Shown here: piece after piece, positions 41,889-50,298 of the stretch
Numbering within the stretch: the first letter of the stretch is position 1
How the letters are laid out: every line of letters begins with the position of its first letter
Assembly: GCF_900163835.1 (NCBI RefSeq)
Contig: NZ_FUKR01000071.1
Span: 1-50,298 of the forward strand
DNA: 50,298 nt
Source of the DNA: Mycetocola reblochoni REB411
Lineage (GTDB): Bacteria; Actinomycetota; Actinomycetes; Actinomycetales; Microbacteriaceae
Reading direction: 5' to 3'
Program-made: the position numbers and the translations under genes
Notes under the pieces: generated by a model
Database searches by the model: none
Seen by the model: only the letters and a program-made list of their open reading frames with translations
Told to the model about the DNA's origin: nothing

Positions 41889-41901
41889 CCCCGTCGAACG
41901 C

Positions 41902-41958
41902 GGCCCCGCCGAACACGGGTCAGGGAATCCGACCCCGACACGTCGGGGGAGCGGGGCC
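41902..41958 (+). terminator. Nested hairpin after the permease
   Basis: GGCCCCGC (41902-41909) pairs with GCGGGGCC (41951-41958), and inside CCCCGA-CACG-TCGGGG (41933-41948) forms a tight stem. It precedes the pnp promoter. Confidence 0.65.
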
Positions 41959-41975
41959 TGCCCGGGCTCCTCTGC

Positions 41976-41981
41976 TAGCCT
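41976..41981 (+). promoter_or_regulatory. -10 box of pnp
   Basis: TAGCCT matches the -10 style used elsewhere in the window. No clear -35 is seen. Transcription would begin near 41988, giving a leader of about 214 bases. Confidence 0.5.
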
Positions 41982-42004
41982 GAGGCCAGGTCGCGTCGTC
42001 CGAC

Positions 42005-42115
42005 GCGGCTGGATCATACGGAGCAGGCCGGCAGGAAGCTGGTCCTCGGTGGTGGTTCTCCATCCGGTCGGGATGGCGTCCTTCTACTGGAGATCAGCCA
42101 AGCTGCGCGCGGGAC
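42005..42115 (+). ncRNA. Structured pnp leader, candidate Actino-pnp RNA
   Basis: The 5' region of pnp (41988-42201) has no gene but can fold. CTGGTC (42039-42044) can pair with GATCAG (42092-42097); CCATCC (42060-42065) with GGATGG (42071-42076); and TCTCCA (42057-42062) with TGGAGA (42088-42093) as an alternative. The position, directly upstream of pnp in an actinobacterium, is that of the Actino-pnp RNA motif, which is thought to control PNPase levels. I recognise the context and the GGTCCTCGGTGGTGG core by eye; a covariance search was not possible. The exact ends are approximate. Confidence 0.65.
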
Positions 42116-42201
42116 ACCGCGCGATGACCGCTTGAGTACGTACTGCCGATCCTGCTCCTCATGCCGGGTGTTGACGCGCCCAAACATAAGGAGATGTGAC
42201 C

Positions 42202-44445
42202 TTGGAAGGTCCCGAGATCAAATTCGCCGAGGCCGTTCTCGACAACGGCTCGTTCGGCAAACGAACCATCCGTTTCGAGGCGGGCCGGCTGGCCCAGCAG
42301 GCGCAGGGAGCCGTCGCGGCGTACCTGGACGAGGAGACCATGCTCCTCTCGGCCACCAGCGCCTCGAAGCACCCGAAGGACAACTTCGACTTCTTCCCCC
42401 TGACGGTCGACGTCGAGGAGCGCAGCTACGCCGCGGGCAAGATCCCCGGCTCGTTCTTCCGTCGTGAGGGCCGCCCCTCGACCGAGGCGATCCTCGTCTG
42501 CCGTCTCATCGACCGGCCGCTGCGCCCGTCCTTCGTGACCGGTCTGCGCAACGAGGTCCAGGTCGTCATCACCGTGCTGTCGATCGCTCCCGGCGAGTTC
42601 TACGACGCGCTGGCGATCAACGCCGCTTCGGCGTCGACGCAGATCTCCGGTCTGCCGTTCTCCGGCCCGATCGCCGCCGTGCGCCTGGCGCTCATCAACG
42701 GCCAGTGGGTCGCGTTCCCCACCGCCTCGCAGCTCGAGGACGCCGTCTTCGACATCGTCGTGGCCGGCCGTCTCGTCACCGACGAGAACGGCAACGAGGA
42801 CATCGCCATCATGATGGTCGAGGCCGAGGCGACCGAGCACAGCTGGGACCTCATCCAGGCCGGCGCGACCAAGCCCGATGAGGCCGTCGTCGCTCAGGGG
42901 CTGGAGGCCTCGAAGCCGTTCCTCACGCAGCTGGTCAAGGCGCAGGAGGACCTGGCCCGTCAGGCGGCCAAGGCCGTCGCCGACTACCCGGTCTTCCTGC
43001 CCTACACCGACGAGAACCTCGCCGCCGTGAGCGAGCTCGCGCACGACGAGCTCGCCTCCGTCTACCAGATCGCCGACAAGATCGAGCGCCAGAACGCCGA
43101 CGACGCCCTCAAGGACCGCGTCAAGACGGCGATCGTCGAGCGTGTCGAGGCCGGCGAGCTCGACGAGAGCGCGATCGCCCAGTTCTCCGGCGCCTACAAG
43201 GCCGTCACCAAGAGCGTCGTCCGTGGCCGCATCCTCACCGACGGCGTCCGCATCGACGGCCGCGGCCTGGCGGACATCCGTCCGCTCGACGCCGAGGTGC
43301 AGGTCATCCCGCGCGTTCACGGTTCGGCGATCTTCCAGCGCGGCGAGACGCAGATCCTCGGCGTCACCACGCTGAACATGCTCAAGATGGAGCAGCAGAT
43401 CGACTCGCTGTCGCCCGTGACGAGCAAGCGCTACCTGCACCACTACAACTTCCCGCCCTACTCGACCGGTGAGACCGGTCGTGTCGGCAGCCCGAAGCGT
43501 CGCGAGATCGGCCACGGCTTCCTCGCCGAGCGCGCGCTCGTGCCCGTGCTGCCCAGCCGCAACGAGTTCCCCTACGCGATCCGTCAGGTCTCCGAGGCGC
43601 TCGGCTCGAACGGCTCGACCTCGATGGGCTCCGTCTGCGCCTCGACGCTGTCGCTGCTCAACGCGGGCGTGCCGCTGCGCGCACCCGTCGCCGGCATCGC
43701 GATGGGCCTCGTGTCCGACGTCGTCGACGGCCAGACGCGCTACGCCGCGCTGACCGACATCCTCGGCGCCGAGGACGCGCTCGGCGACATGGACTTCAAG
43801 GTCGCCGGCACCAGCGAGTTCGTCACCGCGATCCAGCTCGACACCAAGCTCGACGGCATCCCCGCCTCGGTCCTCGGTGCGGCGCTGACGCAGGCGAAGG
43901 AGGCCAGGACGGCGATCCTCTCCGTCCTCAACCAGGCGATCGACGCGCCCGACGAGATGGCGCCCACCGCGCCCCGCGTCATCAGCGTGCAGATCCCCGT
44001 CGACAAGATCGGCGAGCTGATCGGCCCCAAGGGCAAGACGATCAACGGCATCCAGGACGAGACCGGTGCGGACATCTCCATCGAGGAAGACGGTACGGTC
44101 TACATCGGCGCCGTCGACGGCCCCTCGGCCGAGGCGGCCCGCGCCCAGGTCAACGCCATCGCCAACCCGACCAACCCCGAGGTCGGCGAGCAGTTCCTCG
44201 GAACGGTCGTGAAGATCGCCGCCTTCGGCGCCTTCGTCTCGCTGCTTCCCGGTAAGGACGGCCTGCTGCACATCTCCGAGGTGCGCAAGCTCGCCGGGGG
44301 CAAGCGCGTCGAGAACGTCGAGGACGTCCTCGGCGTCGGCCAGAAGGTCCTCGTCGAGATCACGAAGATCGATGACCGGGGCAAGCTCTCGCTCGCCCCC
44401 GTCATCGCGGAGGAGGGCACGGCCGAGGAGGCCGCTGCCGAGTAG
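42202..44445 (+). CDS. pnp: Polyribonucleotide nucleotidyltransferase (PNPase)
   Basis: A 747-residue protein with the full PNPase layout: first RNase PH domain (from [18 protein letters not shown], with [14 protein letters not shown]), a helical linker, second RNase PH domain from about 343 ([20 protein letters not shown]), a KH domain ([16 protein letters not shown], near 607) and an S1 domain (about 661-735, [19 protein letters not shown]). It degrades RNA 3' to 5' by phosphorolysis. TTG 42202 is preferred to GTG 42196 because AGGAG (42189-42193) is eight bases from the TTG but only two from the GTG, and homologues start with MEGPE. Confidence 0.95.
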   Translation: MEGPEIKFAEAVLDNGSFGKRTIRFEAGRLAQQAQGAVAAYLDEETMLLSATSASKHPKDNFDFFPLTVDVEERSYAAGKIPGSFFRREGRPSTEAILVCRLIDRPLRPSFVTGLRNEVQVVITVLSIAPGEFYDALAINAASASTQISGLPFSGPIAAVRLALINGQWVAFPTASQLEDAVFDIVVAGRLVTDENGNEDIAIMMVEAEATEHSWDLIQAGATKPDEAVVAQGLEASKPFLTQLVKAQEDLARQAAKAVADYPVFLPYTDENLAAVSELAHDELASVYQIADKIERQNADDALKDRVKTAIVERVEAGELDESAIAQFSGAYKAVTKSVVRGRILTDGVRIDGRGLADIRPLDAEVQVIPRVHGSAIFQRGETQILGVTTLNMLKMEQQIDSLSPVTSKRYLHHYNFPPYSTGETGRVGSPKRREIGHGFLAERALVPVLPSRNEFPYAIRQVSEALGSNGSTSMGSVCASTLSLLNAGVPLRAPVAGIAMGLVSDVVDGQTRYAALTDILGAEDALGDMDFKVAGTSEFVTAIQLDTKLDGIPASVLGAALTQAKEARTAILSVLNQAIDAPDEMAPTAPRVISVQIPVDKIGELIGPKGKTINGIQDETGADISIEEDGTVYIGAVDGPSAEAARAQVNAIANPTNPEVGEQFLGTVVKIAAFGAFVSLLPGKDGLLHISEVRKLAGGKRVENVEDVLGVGQKVLVEITKIDDRGKLSLAPVIAEEGTAEEAAAE

Positions 44446-44454
44446 TCCGCTTGT

Positions 44455-44501
44455 CGACGACGCCGGCGTCCCCGCACGATGCGGGGACGCCGGCGTCGTC
44501 G
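44455..44501 (+). terminator. 22-pair perfect hairpin after pnp
   Basis: A perfect 22-base inverted repeat with a three-base loop (CGA, 44477-44479) begins nine bases after the pnp stop. It is the longest uninterrupted stem in the window. No T-run follows. Confidence 0.88.
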
Positions 44502-44630
44502 CGTGGGAAGGTTGCGACTGCGCAACATGTCCGCCGAAATGCCGACATCGCAGGGGCGGTGAACCGTGGGCGGTGCAGTATCGTCACAGGCAGGGGCCGC
44601 CCCCATGTCGGCTCCACGGTCGGAGGCAGC

Positions 44631-45761
44631 ATGTCGTCGCGATGGGCACGGGCGGTCGCACCGTTCACCGCCGGCGTCCCCGTGCAGGCGGAGGAGGCGG
44701 CCGCGCCGACGGATGAGGCCGCCGCGCCCGCTCGTCGCGACCCGGCGCCGCCCCGCGTTCCATCCGCCTCTTCCCCCGCCTCGTCGTCGACGCCCGGGGA
44801 GCCCGTGTCCGCCCAGGAGCTGAGCCGACCGCTCAACCCGTCCGGCGACCGGGTGTTCCCGGTCGTGTTCGGCGGCAGCTCCTTCGGCTGGACGATCGGA
44901 GACGAGCTGGCGGGAGCGCTGCTCGACCGCTACGCCCACGAGGGCGGCAACCTCGTCGACGTCGCCGACTCCTACGCGAGCGGCCGCAGCGAGGTGATGC
45001 TCGGCAGCTGGCTGCGTCGGCGGAACGCCGCCGGGCGCTTCCTCGTGTCCACCAAGGTGGGGCGCCATCCCGACGCGCCCGGCCTCGGACCCGTCTCGCT
45101 GGTGAGGGCCGTCGAGGCCTCCCTGACGCGGCTCGGCGTCGACCGGATCAACCAGCTCTACCTCCACGTCGATGACAGCGCGACCCGGCTCGAGGACGTC
45201 CTCGGCACGGTCGGCTGGCTGATCGACAGCGGCAAGGTCGGCTCCCTCGGCGTGACCTCCTACTCCGCCGAGCGCCTGGTCGAGGCGCGGGTTCTCGCCG
45301 GCGCCGGCTACCCCCTCATCACCTCGCTGCAGCTGCACTACAGCCTGCTCACGCGGGACGCGTTCGACGGGGACACCGGCCTGGTGGCCAGGGCGCAGGG
45401 GCTGTCGGTGCTCAGCTACTTCTCGCTGGAGAGCGGCTTCCTCAGCGGACGGTACCGCCAGCGACAGGACCTGACCGCGTCGGTCCGCTCGACCCGCGCG
45501 GGTGCGCACCTGAACCGCAGAGGGCTCCGGGTCCTCCGCGCGCTCGACCGCGTCGCCGACGAGCACGGCGTGGCGCCGGCGACCGCCGCCCTCGCCTGGG
45601 TGCTCGGCCGCCAGGGCATCACCGGCGCGATCGTCGGCTCGAGCTCCGTGCGGCAGCTGGACGAGGCCATGGCGGCGGCCCGCCTCGAGCTGTCGCCGCG
45701 GGGCAGGGCCGCCCTCGACGTGGCCGCCTCTGGCTCGTCCGGTCGTCGACGGCTGCCCTAA
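44631..45761 (+). CDS. Aldo/keto reductase with disordered N-terminal extension
   Basis: A 376-residue protein. The first 65 residues are rich in Ala, Pro and Ser (EEAAAPTDEAAAPARRDP) and lack a clear signal peptide. The remainder is an AKR barrel: FGGSSFGWTIGDELAG, then DVADSYASGRSEVMLG with catalytic Asp and Tyr, VSTKVGRH with Lys, LYLHVDD with His, and LRVL..VGSSSVRQLDEAM as cofactor site. It resembles the AKR11/12-type ketone reductases; the substrate is unknown. GGAGG near 44621 supports the ATG. Its TAA stop is part of the -10 box of the next gene. Confidence 0.85.
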   Translation: MSSRWARAVAPFTAGVPVQAEEAAAPTDEAAAPARRDPAPPRVPSASSPASSSTPGEPVSAQELSRPLNPSGDRVFPVVFGGSSFGWTIGDELAGALLDRYAHEGGNLVDVADSYASGRSEVMLGSWLRRRNAAGRFLVSTKVGRHPDAPGLGPVSLVRAVEASLTRLGVDRINQLYLHVDDSATRLEDVLGTVGWLIDSGKVGSLGVTSYSAERLVEARVLAGAGYPLITSLQLHYSLLTRDAFDGDTGLVARAQGLSVLSYFSLESGFLSGRYRQRQDLTASVRSTRAGAHLNRRGLRVLRALDRVADEHGVAPATAALAWVLGRQGITGAIVGSSSVRQLDEAMAAARLELSPRGRAALDVAASGSSGRRRLP

Positions 45762-45764
45762 GCT
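45759..45764 (+). promoter_or_regulatory. -10 box of the M16 peptidase gene, overlapping a stop codon
   Basis: TAAGCT contains the TAA stop of the aldo/keto reductase gene and ends six bases before GTG 45771, so the peptidase transcript is probably leaderless. Confidence 0.6.
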
Positions 45765-45770
45765 GGATCC

Positions 45771-47168
45771 GTGACCGGTGCAGTAGCTCTTCCCCTGACC
45801 GAGCCCTCCCTGCGGTTCGAGGCGTCGGGGGACGCCGTCGTCGAGAGGTCGGTCCTTGCCAACGGGCTGCGCATCCTGACCGAGCACGTTCCCGGCGCCC
45901 GCAGCGTGACCCTCGGATTCTGGGTGCCGATCGGATCGAGGGACGAGCGGACCGGTACCGACGGGGGCATCACCGCGGGCTCCACCCACTTCCTCGAGCA
46001 TCTGCTGTTCAAGGGGACGAGCAACCGCAGCGCGCTCGACATCGCGATCGCCTTCGACGCCGTCGGCGGCGAGCACAACGCCGTCACCGCCAAGGAGTAC
46101 ACCTGCTACTACGCGAAGGTGCGCGACCTCGACGTGCCGATGGCCGTCGACGTGATGGTGGACATGCTCGCCAACTCGCTGCTGTCCGAGGTCGAGTTCG
46201 AGACCGAGCGCGGGGTGATCCTCGACGAGCTGGCCATGGGGGAGGACGACCCGAACACCGTCTGCGCGGAGGGGCTCTTCGCCCGGCTCTTCGCCGGCAG
46301 CGCGCTCGCACGGCCCATCGGCGGGACGAGCGCCGACATCCTCGTCGCCGCGCGCGACGCGGTGTGGGAGCACTACCGCTCCGGCTACTCGCCGCGCCAG
46401 CTGGTCGTCACCGCGGCAGGGGGTGTGAGCCACGGGCAGCTGCGCGAGCTGATCGAGGCAGCCGTCTCGTCGACGGCCTGGGCCGACGCGCCCGACGCGG
46501 CCCCCGTCTCCCGTCGTGCCACCATGCCCGAGGGGCCCGTGCGCGTCGACGGGGGCGCCCACGCGATCGCGCGACCGATCGAGCAGTGCACCCTCATGCT
46601 CGGCCTGCCGGGGCTCGCTGTCACCGACCCGCGGCGGGCGACGCTGTCGGTGCTCAACTCGGTCCTCGGCGGGGGGATGTCCTCGCGGCTGTTCCAGGAC
46701 ATCAGGGAGCGCAGGGGGCTGGCGTACTCGGTGTACTCCTCCGCGCCCAGCTACTCGGACCAGGGCGCCTTCGTGCTCGCCGCATCGTGCAGCCCGGCGA
46801 ACGCGGGCGAGGTCGCCGACCGTCTCTGGGAGCAGTTCCTGCTCCTGGCCGACCGCGGCGTCGACGACCAGGAGATCGCCCGGGCCTTCGGCCAGCTCTC
46901 CGGAAGCGCCGCCCTGGCGCTGGAGGACTCGGACACGCGGATGACCCGACTGGGCAGGGCGGAGCTGATGACGGGGGAGTTCCTCGACCTCGACGCCACC
47001 CTCGCCCGGCTCGCGAAGGTCGACCGGGCTCAGCTCGCCGAGCTGGCCACCGAGATCGCGGCGGGGACGCCCGTGCTCACCGCGGTGGGTGCGGTTGGCG
47101 ACGACTTCGCACGCGACAGGGCCTGCTCCACCTCGGACCGGGCGACCACAGGGGCGGGGCATCGATGA
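45771..47168 (+). CDS. M16-family zinc metallopeptidase
   Basis: A 465-residue processing-peptidase-like protein. The inverted zinc motif HFLEH lies at about residues 73-77, with the third ligand Glu expected in the block FETERGVILDELAM about 75 residues later. The second half has the inactive-repeat features NSVLGGGMSSRLFQDIRERRGLAYSVYS. Genes of this type usually follow pnp in actinobacteria. It should cut peptides in a closed chamber; physiological substrates are unknown. The GTG start is set by the leaderless promoter at 45759. The stop overlaps the next ATG (ATGA). Confidence 0.9.
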   Translation: MTGAVALPLTEPSLRFEASGDAVVERSVLANGLRILTEHVPGARSVTLGFWVPIGSRDERTGTDGGITAGSTHFLEHLLFKGTSNRSALDIAIAFDAVGGEHNAVTAKEYTCYYAKVRDLDVPMAVDVMVDMLANSLLSEVEFETERGVILDELAMGEDDPNTVCAEGLFARLFAGSALARPIGGTSADILVAARDAVWEHYRSGYSPRQLVVTAAGGVSHGQLRELIEAAVSSTAWADAPDAAPVSRRATMPEGPVRVDGGAHAIARPIEQCTLMLGLPGLAVTDPRRATLSVLNSVLGGGMSSRLFQDIRERRGLAYSVYSSAPSYSDQGAFVLAASCSPANAGEVADRLWEQFLLLADRGVDDQEIARAFGQLSGSAALALEDSDTRMTRLGRAELMTGEFLDLDATLARLAKVDRAQLAELATEIAAGTPVLTAVGAVGDDFARDRACSTSDRATTGAGHR

Positions 47169-47767
47169 ACCACTACATCTACCTGGCCAGGCACGGCGAG
47201 CAGCAGGACGCCGAGCACGGGCTGTCGGACGGGCCGCTGTCGGCGAGGGGGCGCAGACAGGCCGCCCTGCTGGCTGACCGGCTGAGCGGTGTCCCCATGG
47301 ATGTCGCCCACTTCTCGCCGCTGCAGCCGGCCTCGGAGACGGCGGAGGTCTTCGCCACCCGCCTCCCTGCGCTCCGCCTGGAGCCGTCGGCGCTGCTGTT
47401 CGACACGATCCCCTCCGGGCCGTCGGACGGGATGCCCCCCGCGTACGAGCCGTTCTTCGGCTCGGTCACCGAGGCGGAGATCGAGGCGGGCTCGGCGCAG
47501 ATGGCCGACGCTGTGGCCGAGTACCTCGCGCCACGGCGCGGGGAGTGCCATGAACTGCTCATCACGCACAACTCCGTGGTCAGCTGGCTGGTGCGTGAGG
47601 CACTCGGCGCGCCGGCGTGGCGGTGGATGTCGCTGACCCAGGCGCACTGCGCGTTGACGGTCATCGCGCAGCGGCCCGGACGGCCCTGGACCCTCCTCAG
47701 CTACAACGACCTCGGCCACATCCCCGTGGAGGATCGCACCGGTCTCGCCGGAGCGCTCGCGCTCTAG
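47165..47767 (+). CDS. Histidine phosphatase-family protein
   Basis: A 200-residue member of the phosphoglycerate mutase/histidine phosphatase superfamily. LARHGEQ at residues 7-13 supplies the phosphorylated His and Arg; ITHNSVVSWLVREAL near 138 has the second catalytic His. The length and the variable middle suggest a small-molecule or protein phosphatase rather than a glycolytic mutase. It is translationally coupled to the M16 peptidase (four-base overlap). The substrate is unknown. Confidence 0.85.
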   Translation: MNHYIYLARHGEQQDAEHGLSDGPLSARGRRQAALLADRLSGVPMDVAHFSPLQPASETAEVFATRLPALRLEPSALLFDTIPSGPSDGMPPAYEPFFGSVTEAEIEAGSAQMADAVAEYLAPRRGECHELLITHNSVVSWLVREALGAPAWRWMSLTQAHCALTVIAQRPGRPWTLLSYNDLGHIPVEDRTGLAGALAL

Positions 47768-47785
47768 AACACGCGGGCGACCAGG

Positions 47786-47791
47786 TAGCGT
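47786..47791 (+). promoter_or_regulatory. -10 box of dapB
   Basis: TAGCGT ends seven bases before the dapB ATG at 47799, another leaderless arrangement. Confidence 0.6.
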
Positions 47792-47798
47792 TGGGGGC

Positions 47799-48554
47799 AT
47801 GACTACGCGAGTTGCCGTCGTCGGCGCCACGGGAAAACTGGGCCGGCTCATCACCGAGGTCGTCTCCGAGCACCCGGAGCTGACGCTGCACGCCGGGCTG
47901 GACTCGCGGAGCGCCCTCAGCGAGGTCGACGGCGCGGACATCGTCGTCGACGTCACGACCCCGACGGTGAGCCCGCGCGTCGTCGAGCACGCCCTCTCCG
48001 CCGGAGCGCGCGTGCTCGTCGGCTCCAGCGGTTGGGGGGCGGAGCGGGTCGCCGAGCTGGAGGCGCGGGTCGCCGACAGCGGCTCCGCCGTGCTCATCGT
48101 CCCGAACTTCTCTCTCGGCTCCGTCGTTGCGACGACACTCGCCGCTCTCGCCGCGCGCCACTTCGACTCCATCGAGGTCATCGAGCGGCACCGGCAGAGC
48201 AAGGTCGACTCGCCGAGCGGCACGGCGGTGCGCACCGCGGAGCTCATGGCCGAGTCGCGACGGGGGCGCGGCCCCGTCGCCGCACCGCACGCCGACCAGC
48301 GCGCCCGCGGCGAGCTCGTCGCGGGGATCCCCGTGCACAGTCTTCGGATGGACGGAGTGGTGGCTCAGCAGGAGGTCGTCCTCGGCGGGGAGGGCGAGCA
48401 GCTGCGCATCCTGCACGACACGGTGAGCAATGACGCGTACCGCGGCGGCGTGATCAGGGCGCTCGAGGCGCTTCCGTCGCTCCGCGGGGTCCACGTCGGG
48501 CTCGACGCGCTCCTCGGTCTGGACCGTCTCCGGCTCGCGACGTCGGGGGAGTGA
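47799..48554 (+). CDS. dapB: 4-hydroxy-tetrahydrodipicolinate reductase
   Basis: A 251-residue protein of normal DapB length. The nucleotide-binding loop is VVGATGKLGRL (about residues 7-17). The active-site signature EVIERHRQSKVDSPSGTA holds the catalytic His and Lys; the second His found in Escherichia coli is Arg here. It reduces hydroxytetrahydrodipicolinate with NAD(P)H in lysine and diaminopimelate synthesis. Its stop overlaps the start of the following small membrane protein. Confidence 0.94.
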   Translation: MTTRVAVVGATGKLGRLITEVVSEHPELTLHAGLDSRSALSEVDGADIVVDVTTPTVSPRVVEHALSAGARVLVGSSGWGAERVAELEARVADSGSAVLIVPNFSLGSVVATTLAALAARHFDSIEVIERHRQSKVDSPSGTAVRTAELMAESRRGRGPVAAPHADQRARGELVAGIPVHSLRMDGVVAQQEVVLGGEGEQLRILHDTVSNDAYRGGVIRALEALPSLRGVHVGLDALLGLDRLRLATSGE

Positions 48555-48994
48555 TGCGCGCAAAGGTGGGGGCGGGGGTCCTCGCGGTTCTGCTCCTGGT
48601 CTACCTGGTCGTCGCGGGTCAGCGTGCCGTGATGCTCATCGCGACGGGGGAGCCGGTCGCGGTGGCGATGGGTGTGGCGCTGCTCGTGCTCCCGCTCGTC
48701 GGCGTGTGGGCGCTCGTGCGCGAGTGGCGTTTCGGCGTCCAGGCCGAGCGGCTCGGCGTTCGGCTCGAGCGGGAGGGCGCCCTGCCCGAGGAGGAGCTTC
48801 CCGTGCGCGCGAGCGGTCGTGTCGACCGTGATGCCGCTGACGGCGTGTTCCCCCGCTACCGGGCGGCCGTCGACGCACCGGGGGCGGACTGGCGCGACTG
48901 GTTCCGGCTGGCCCTGGTGTACGACGCCGCGGGCGACAGGAGGCGCGCGCGGGCCGCGGTCCGACGCGCCATCGCCGAGGAGCGTTCCGGCTGA
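48554..48994 (+). CDS. Small membrane protein with a TPR-like C-terminus
   Basis: A 146-residue protein with two hydrophobic segments (residues about 5-22 and 33-55), then a charged cytoplasmic part that ends in WRDWFRLALVYDAAGDRRRARAAVRRAI, which looks like one tetratricopeptide-type helix pair. The ATG at 48554 overlaps the dapB stop (TGATG); GTG 48551 would add one residue. Similar small proteins follow dapB in related genomes, but I know of no function. Confidence 0.75.
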   Translation: MRAKVGAGVLAVLLLVYLVVAGQRAVMLIATGEPVAVAMGVALLVLPLVGVWALVREWRFGVQAERLGVRLEREGALPEEELPVRASGRVDRDAADGVFPRYRAAVDAPGADWRDWFRLALVYDAAGDRRRARAAVRRAIAEERSG

Positions 48995-49021
48995 GCGGTC
49001 GTCGCGGGCACGAGCTGCGAC

Positions 49022-49924
49022 TCAGCCGCGGCGGTCCGGCGCGGGGACGACCCGATCGATCGCCTCGCCCGCCGTCGCGACGCTGAAGGCGAAGCCGGCC
49101 GAGACAAGCGCATCGGATGCGATGAGCTGATCGGACAGCAGGAGGTCGTCCGCCGCCTCGCCGAGCGCTGCCCTGAGCGCGAACCGGGGTGCCCGCAGCA
49201 GGTACGGCCGGTCCAGGCGTCGGGCGAGGTGGAACATGATGTCGTCGGCGCGCGCGGGCGTCGGGCCGGTGATGTTCAACGGCCCGTGGAGCGCGTCGGT
49301 GGTGACGGCGAAGGCGAGAGCGGCGACCTCGTCGTCGAGCGACACCCACGGCCAGTGCTGGGTTCCGCGACCGAGGGGGCCCGCGACCCCCGCCTTCGTG
49401 AGGGCGATGAGCGGGCGCAGCACGGCGTCGGGGTGGACGACGACGCCGGTCCGGGCGAGGACCGTGCGCGTGGCCGAGGGAGCGCGCACCGCCTGCTCCT
49501 CCCAGCGTCGGCAGACGTCGGCGAGGAAGCCGGTGCCGGCCGTCGAGGACTCGTCGAGCCGTTCTCCCGGACGCGAACCGTAGTAGCCGCTCGCCGAGCC
49601 GGACACGAACACGGCGGGCGGCGTGGCCGCCCTGTGCATCGCGGCGACGAGCGTGCGTGTCGCCGCGACCCTCGAGTCGAGGATGCGCCTGCGCCTGCCC
49701 GGCGTCCAGGGGATGGTCGAGATGCTCGCACCCGAGAGGTTGACGACCGCGTCGACACCGTCGAGCGCCGACGGGTCGATGGTCCCGGACGCGGGGTCCC
49801 AGCGGGGCCCGGGGCCGTCGGCGTCGCCGCGGCGGAGCAGGGAGACGCGGTGGCCGTCGGCGTGGAGGCGGGCGGACAGCGCTGTGCCGATCAGGCCGGT
49901 CCCACCGGCGATGAGGACGTGCAC
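49022..49924 (-). CDS. TIGR01777-family epimerase/oxidoreductase
   Basis: A 300-residue NAD-dependent epimerase-like protein with GGTGLIGTALSARL at the N-terminus, VNLSGASIS, SGSASGYYGSR, the block LARTGVVVHPDAVLRPL and a C-terminal DUF1731-like part (RAPRFALRAALGEAADDLLLSDQ), which together define the TIGR01777 (YfcH/SulA-like) group. Its reaction is unknown. The GTG at 49924 starts two bases after the stop of the OsmC gene, so they form an operon. Confidence 0.86.
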   Translation of the reverse strand: MHVLIAGGTGLIGTALSARLHADGHRVSLLRRGDADGPGPRWDPASGTIDPSALDGVDAVVNLSGASISTIPWTPGRRRRILDSRVAATRTLVAAMHRAATPPAVFVSGSASGYYGSRPGERLDESSTAGTGFLADVCRRWEEQAVRAPSATRTVLARTGVVVHPDAVLRPLIALTKAGVAGPLGRGTQHWPWVSLDDEVAALAFAVTTDALHGPLNITGPTPARADDIMFHLARRLDRPYLLRAPRFALRAALGEAADDLLLSDQLIASDALVSAGFAFSVATAGEAIDRVVPAPDRRG

Positions 49925-49926
49925 GA

Positions 49927-50298
49927 TCAGGCCAGCGAGGCTTCGAGGGTGACGGTCACCCCAGCGAGGGCCACCGAGACGGGGCAGTTCTGTTTCGCCT
50001 GCTCGGCGAGCTCGGCGAAGCGTTCGGAGGTGAGTCCCGGCACGGTCGCACTGACGAGCAGGTGGCTGCCGGTGATCCCCGTTCCCTGGCTGAAGGTGAC
50101 GGCCGCGGTCGCCTGGATCGTCTCCGGAGGTGTGCCCTCGTCGCCGAGCACCTTGGCGAACGCCATCGAGAAGCAGGCCGCGTGGGCGGCTCCGAGCAGT
50201 TCTTCTGGCGTCGAGGTCTGGCCCGTCCCCTCCGAGCGCGAGGCCCACGTCACCGGGAGCGTCAGCCCTGGGGTGCTGGCCAGTGCGACCTCGCCGTC
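49927..50298 (-). CDS. OsmC-family peroxiredoxin (5' end outside the window)
   Basis: The frame is open to the right edge, so the first residues are missing; about 123 residues are visible. It has STPEELLGAAHAACFSMAF with the first redox Cys and KQNCPVSVAL with the second, the two cysteines of OsmC/Ohr proteins, spaced as in OsmC. These thiol peroxidases reduce organic hydroperoxides. It is the first gene of a pair with the TIGR01777 epimerase. Confidence 0.9.
   Translation of the reverse strand, partial: DGEVALASTPGLTLPVTWASRSEGTGQTSTPEELLGAAHAACFSMAFAKVLGDEGTPPETIQATAAVTFSQGTGITGSHLLVSATVPGLTSERFAELAEQAKQNCPVSVALAGVTVTLEASLA

Noticed and set aside
42196-42201. GTG 42196 as start of pnp
   Set aside because: It is only two bases from the AGGAG ribosome binding site; TTG 42202 has proper spacing and gives the usual MEGPE N-terminus.
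48175-48240. Inactive DapB because the second His of the HH pair is Arg
   Set aside because: The catalytic His and Lys remain in the signature, and the second His is not strictly conserved in the family.
1-50298. tRNA or rRNA genes
   Set aside because: I looked for TTCGA-type T-loops with flanking acceptor stems and for conserved rRNA blocks and found none that hold up; a dedicated scan would be decisive.

Overview
The window reads as chromosomal DNA of a high-GC actinobacterium, most probably a member of the Micrococcales close to Microbacteriaceae. The reasons are extreme G/C bias at third codon positions, many GTG/TTG starts, a mycoredoxin, group III-type phosphofructokinase motifs, the rpsO/pnp/M16 peptidase/dapB neighbourhood, and many genes whose start codon lies 6-7 bases after a TANNNT-like -10 box (leaderless transcripts). 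This taxonomic call is inferred from protein style, not from a search. No rRNA, tRNA or CRISPR array was seen.

Layout. 1-332: the end of an IS5-family element abutting a CGNR zinc-finger gene that diverges from a LysE-type exporter (332-1580). 1620-2015: a decayed IS481-type transposase. 2024-4752: a copper module (copZ and a CopA-type ATPase) with a CsoR-like operator inside its promoter. 4753-5160: a long non-coding stretch ahead of an SNF2-like helicase and a small membrane protein. 7710-14234: mycoredoxin, phosphofructokinase, oligopeptidase B, an aldo/keto reductase and a PoxB-type pyruvate oxidase, separated by clear hairpin terminators. 14434-18422: a PiT phosphate transporter with a small membrane partner, then a sensor kinase/OmpR regulator pair.

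18504-26875 is the most interesting block. Seven minus-strand genes are packed end to end, six of their seven starts overlapping the preceding stop: a COG4671-like glycosyltransferase, two GT4 glycosyltransferases, an ABC exporter, two APH-fold phosphotransferases and a membrane-anchored protein with an aspartate tail. It looks like a pathway that assembles, phosphorylates and exports a glycoconjugate; its product cannot be named from sequence.

27004-35592 carries divergent uracil/xanthine and AzgA-type purine permeases, a CpdA-like phosphodiesterase, aspartate ammonia-lyase, an FAH-family hydrolase, a PrsW-type protease, an FKBP isomerase and adenine phosphoribosyltransferase. 35768-39714 has an LLM flavin monooxygenase, a flavin reductase, a divergent winged-helix regulator with a palindromic operator candidate, and an MFS transporter, possibly one oxidation/transport module. 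39818-48994 holds rpsO, an amino-acid permease, pnp with a structured leader resembling the Actino-pnp RNA, an aldo/keto reductase, an M16 peptidase, a histidine phosphatase, dapB and a small membrane protein. The right edge has a TIGR01777-type epimerase and a truncated OsmC gene.
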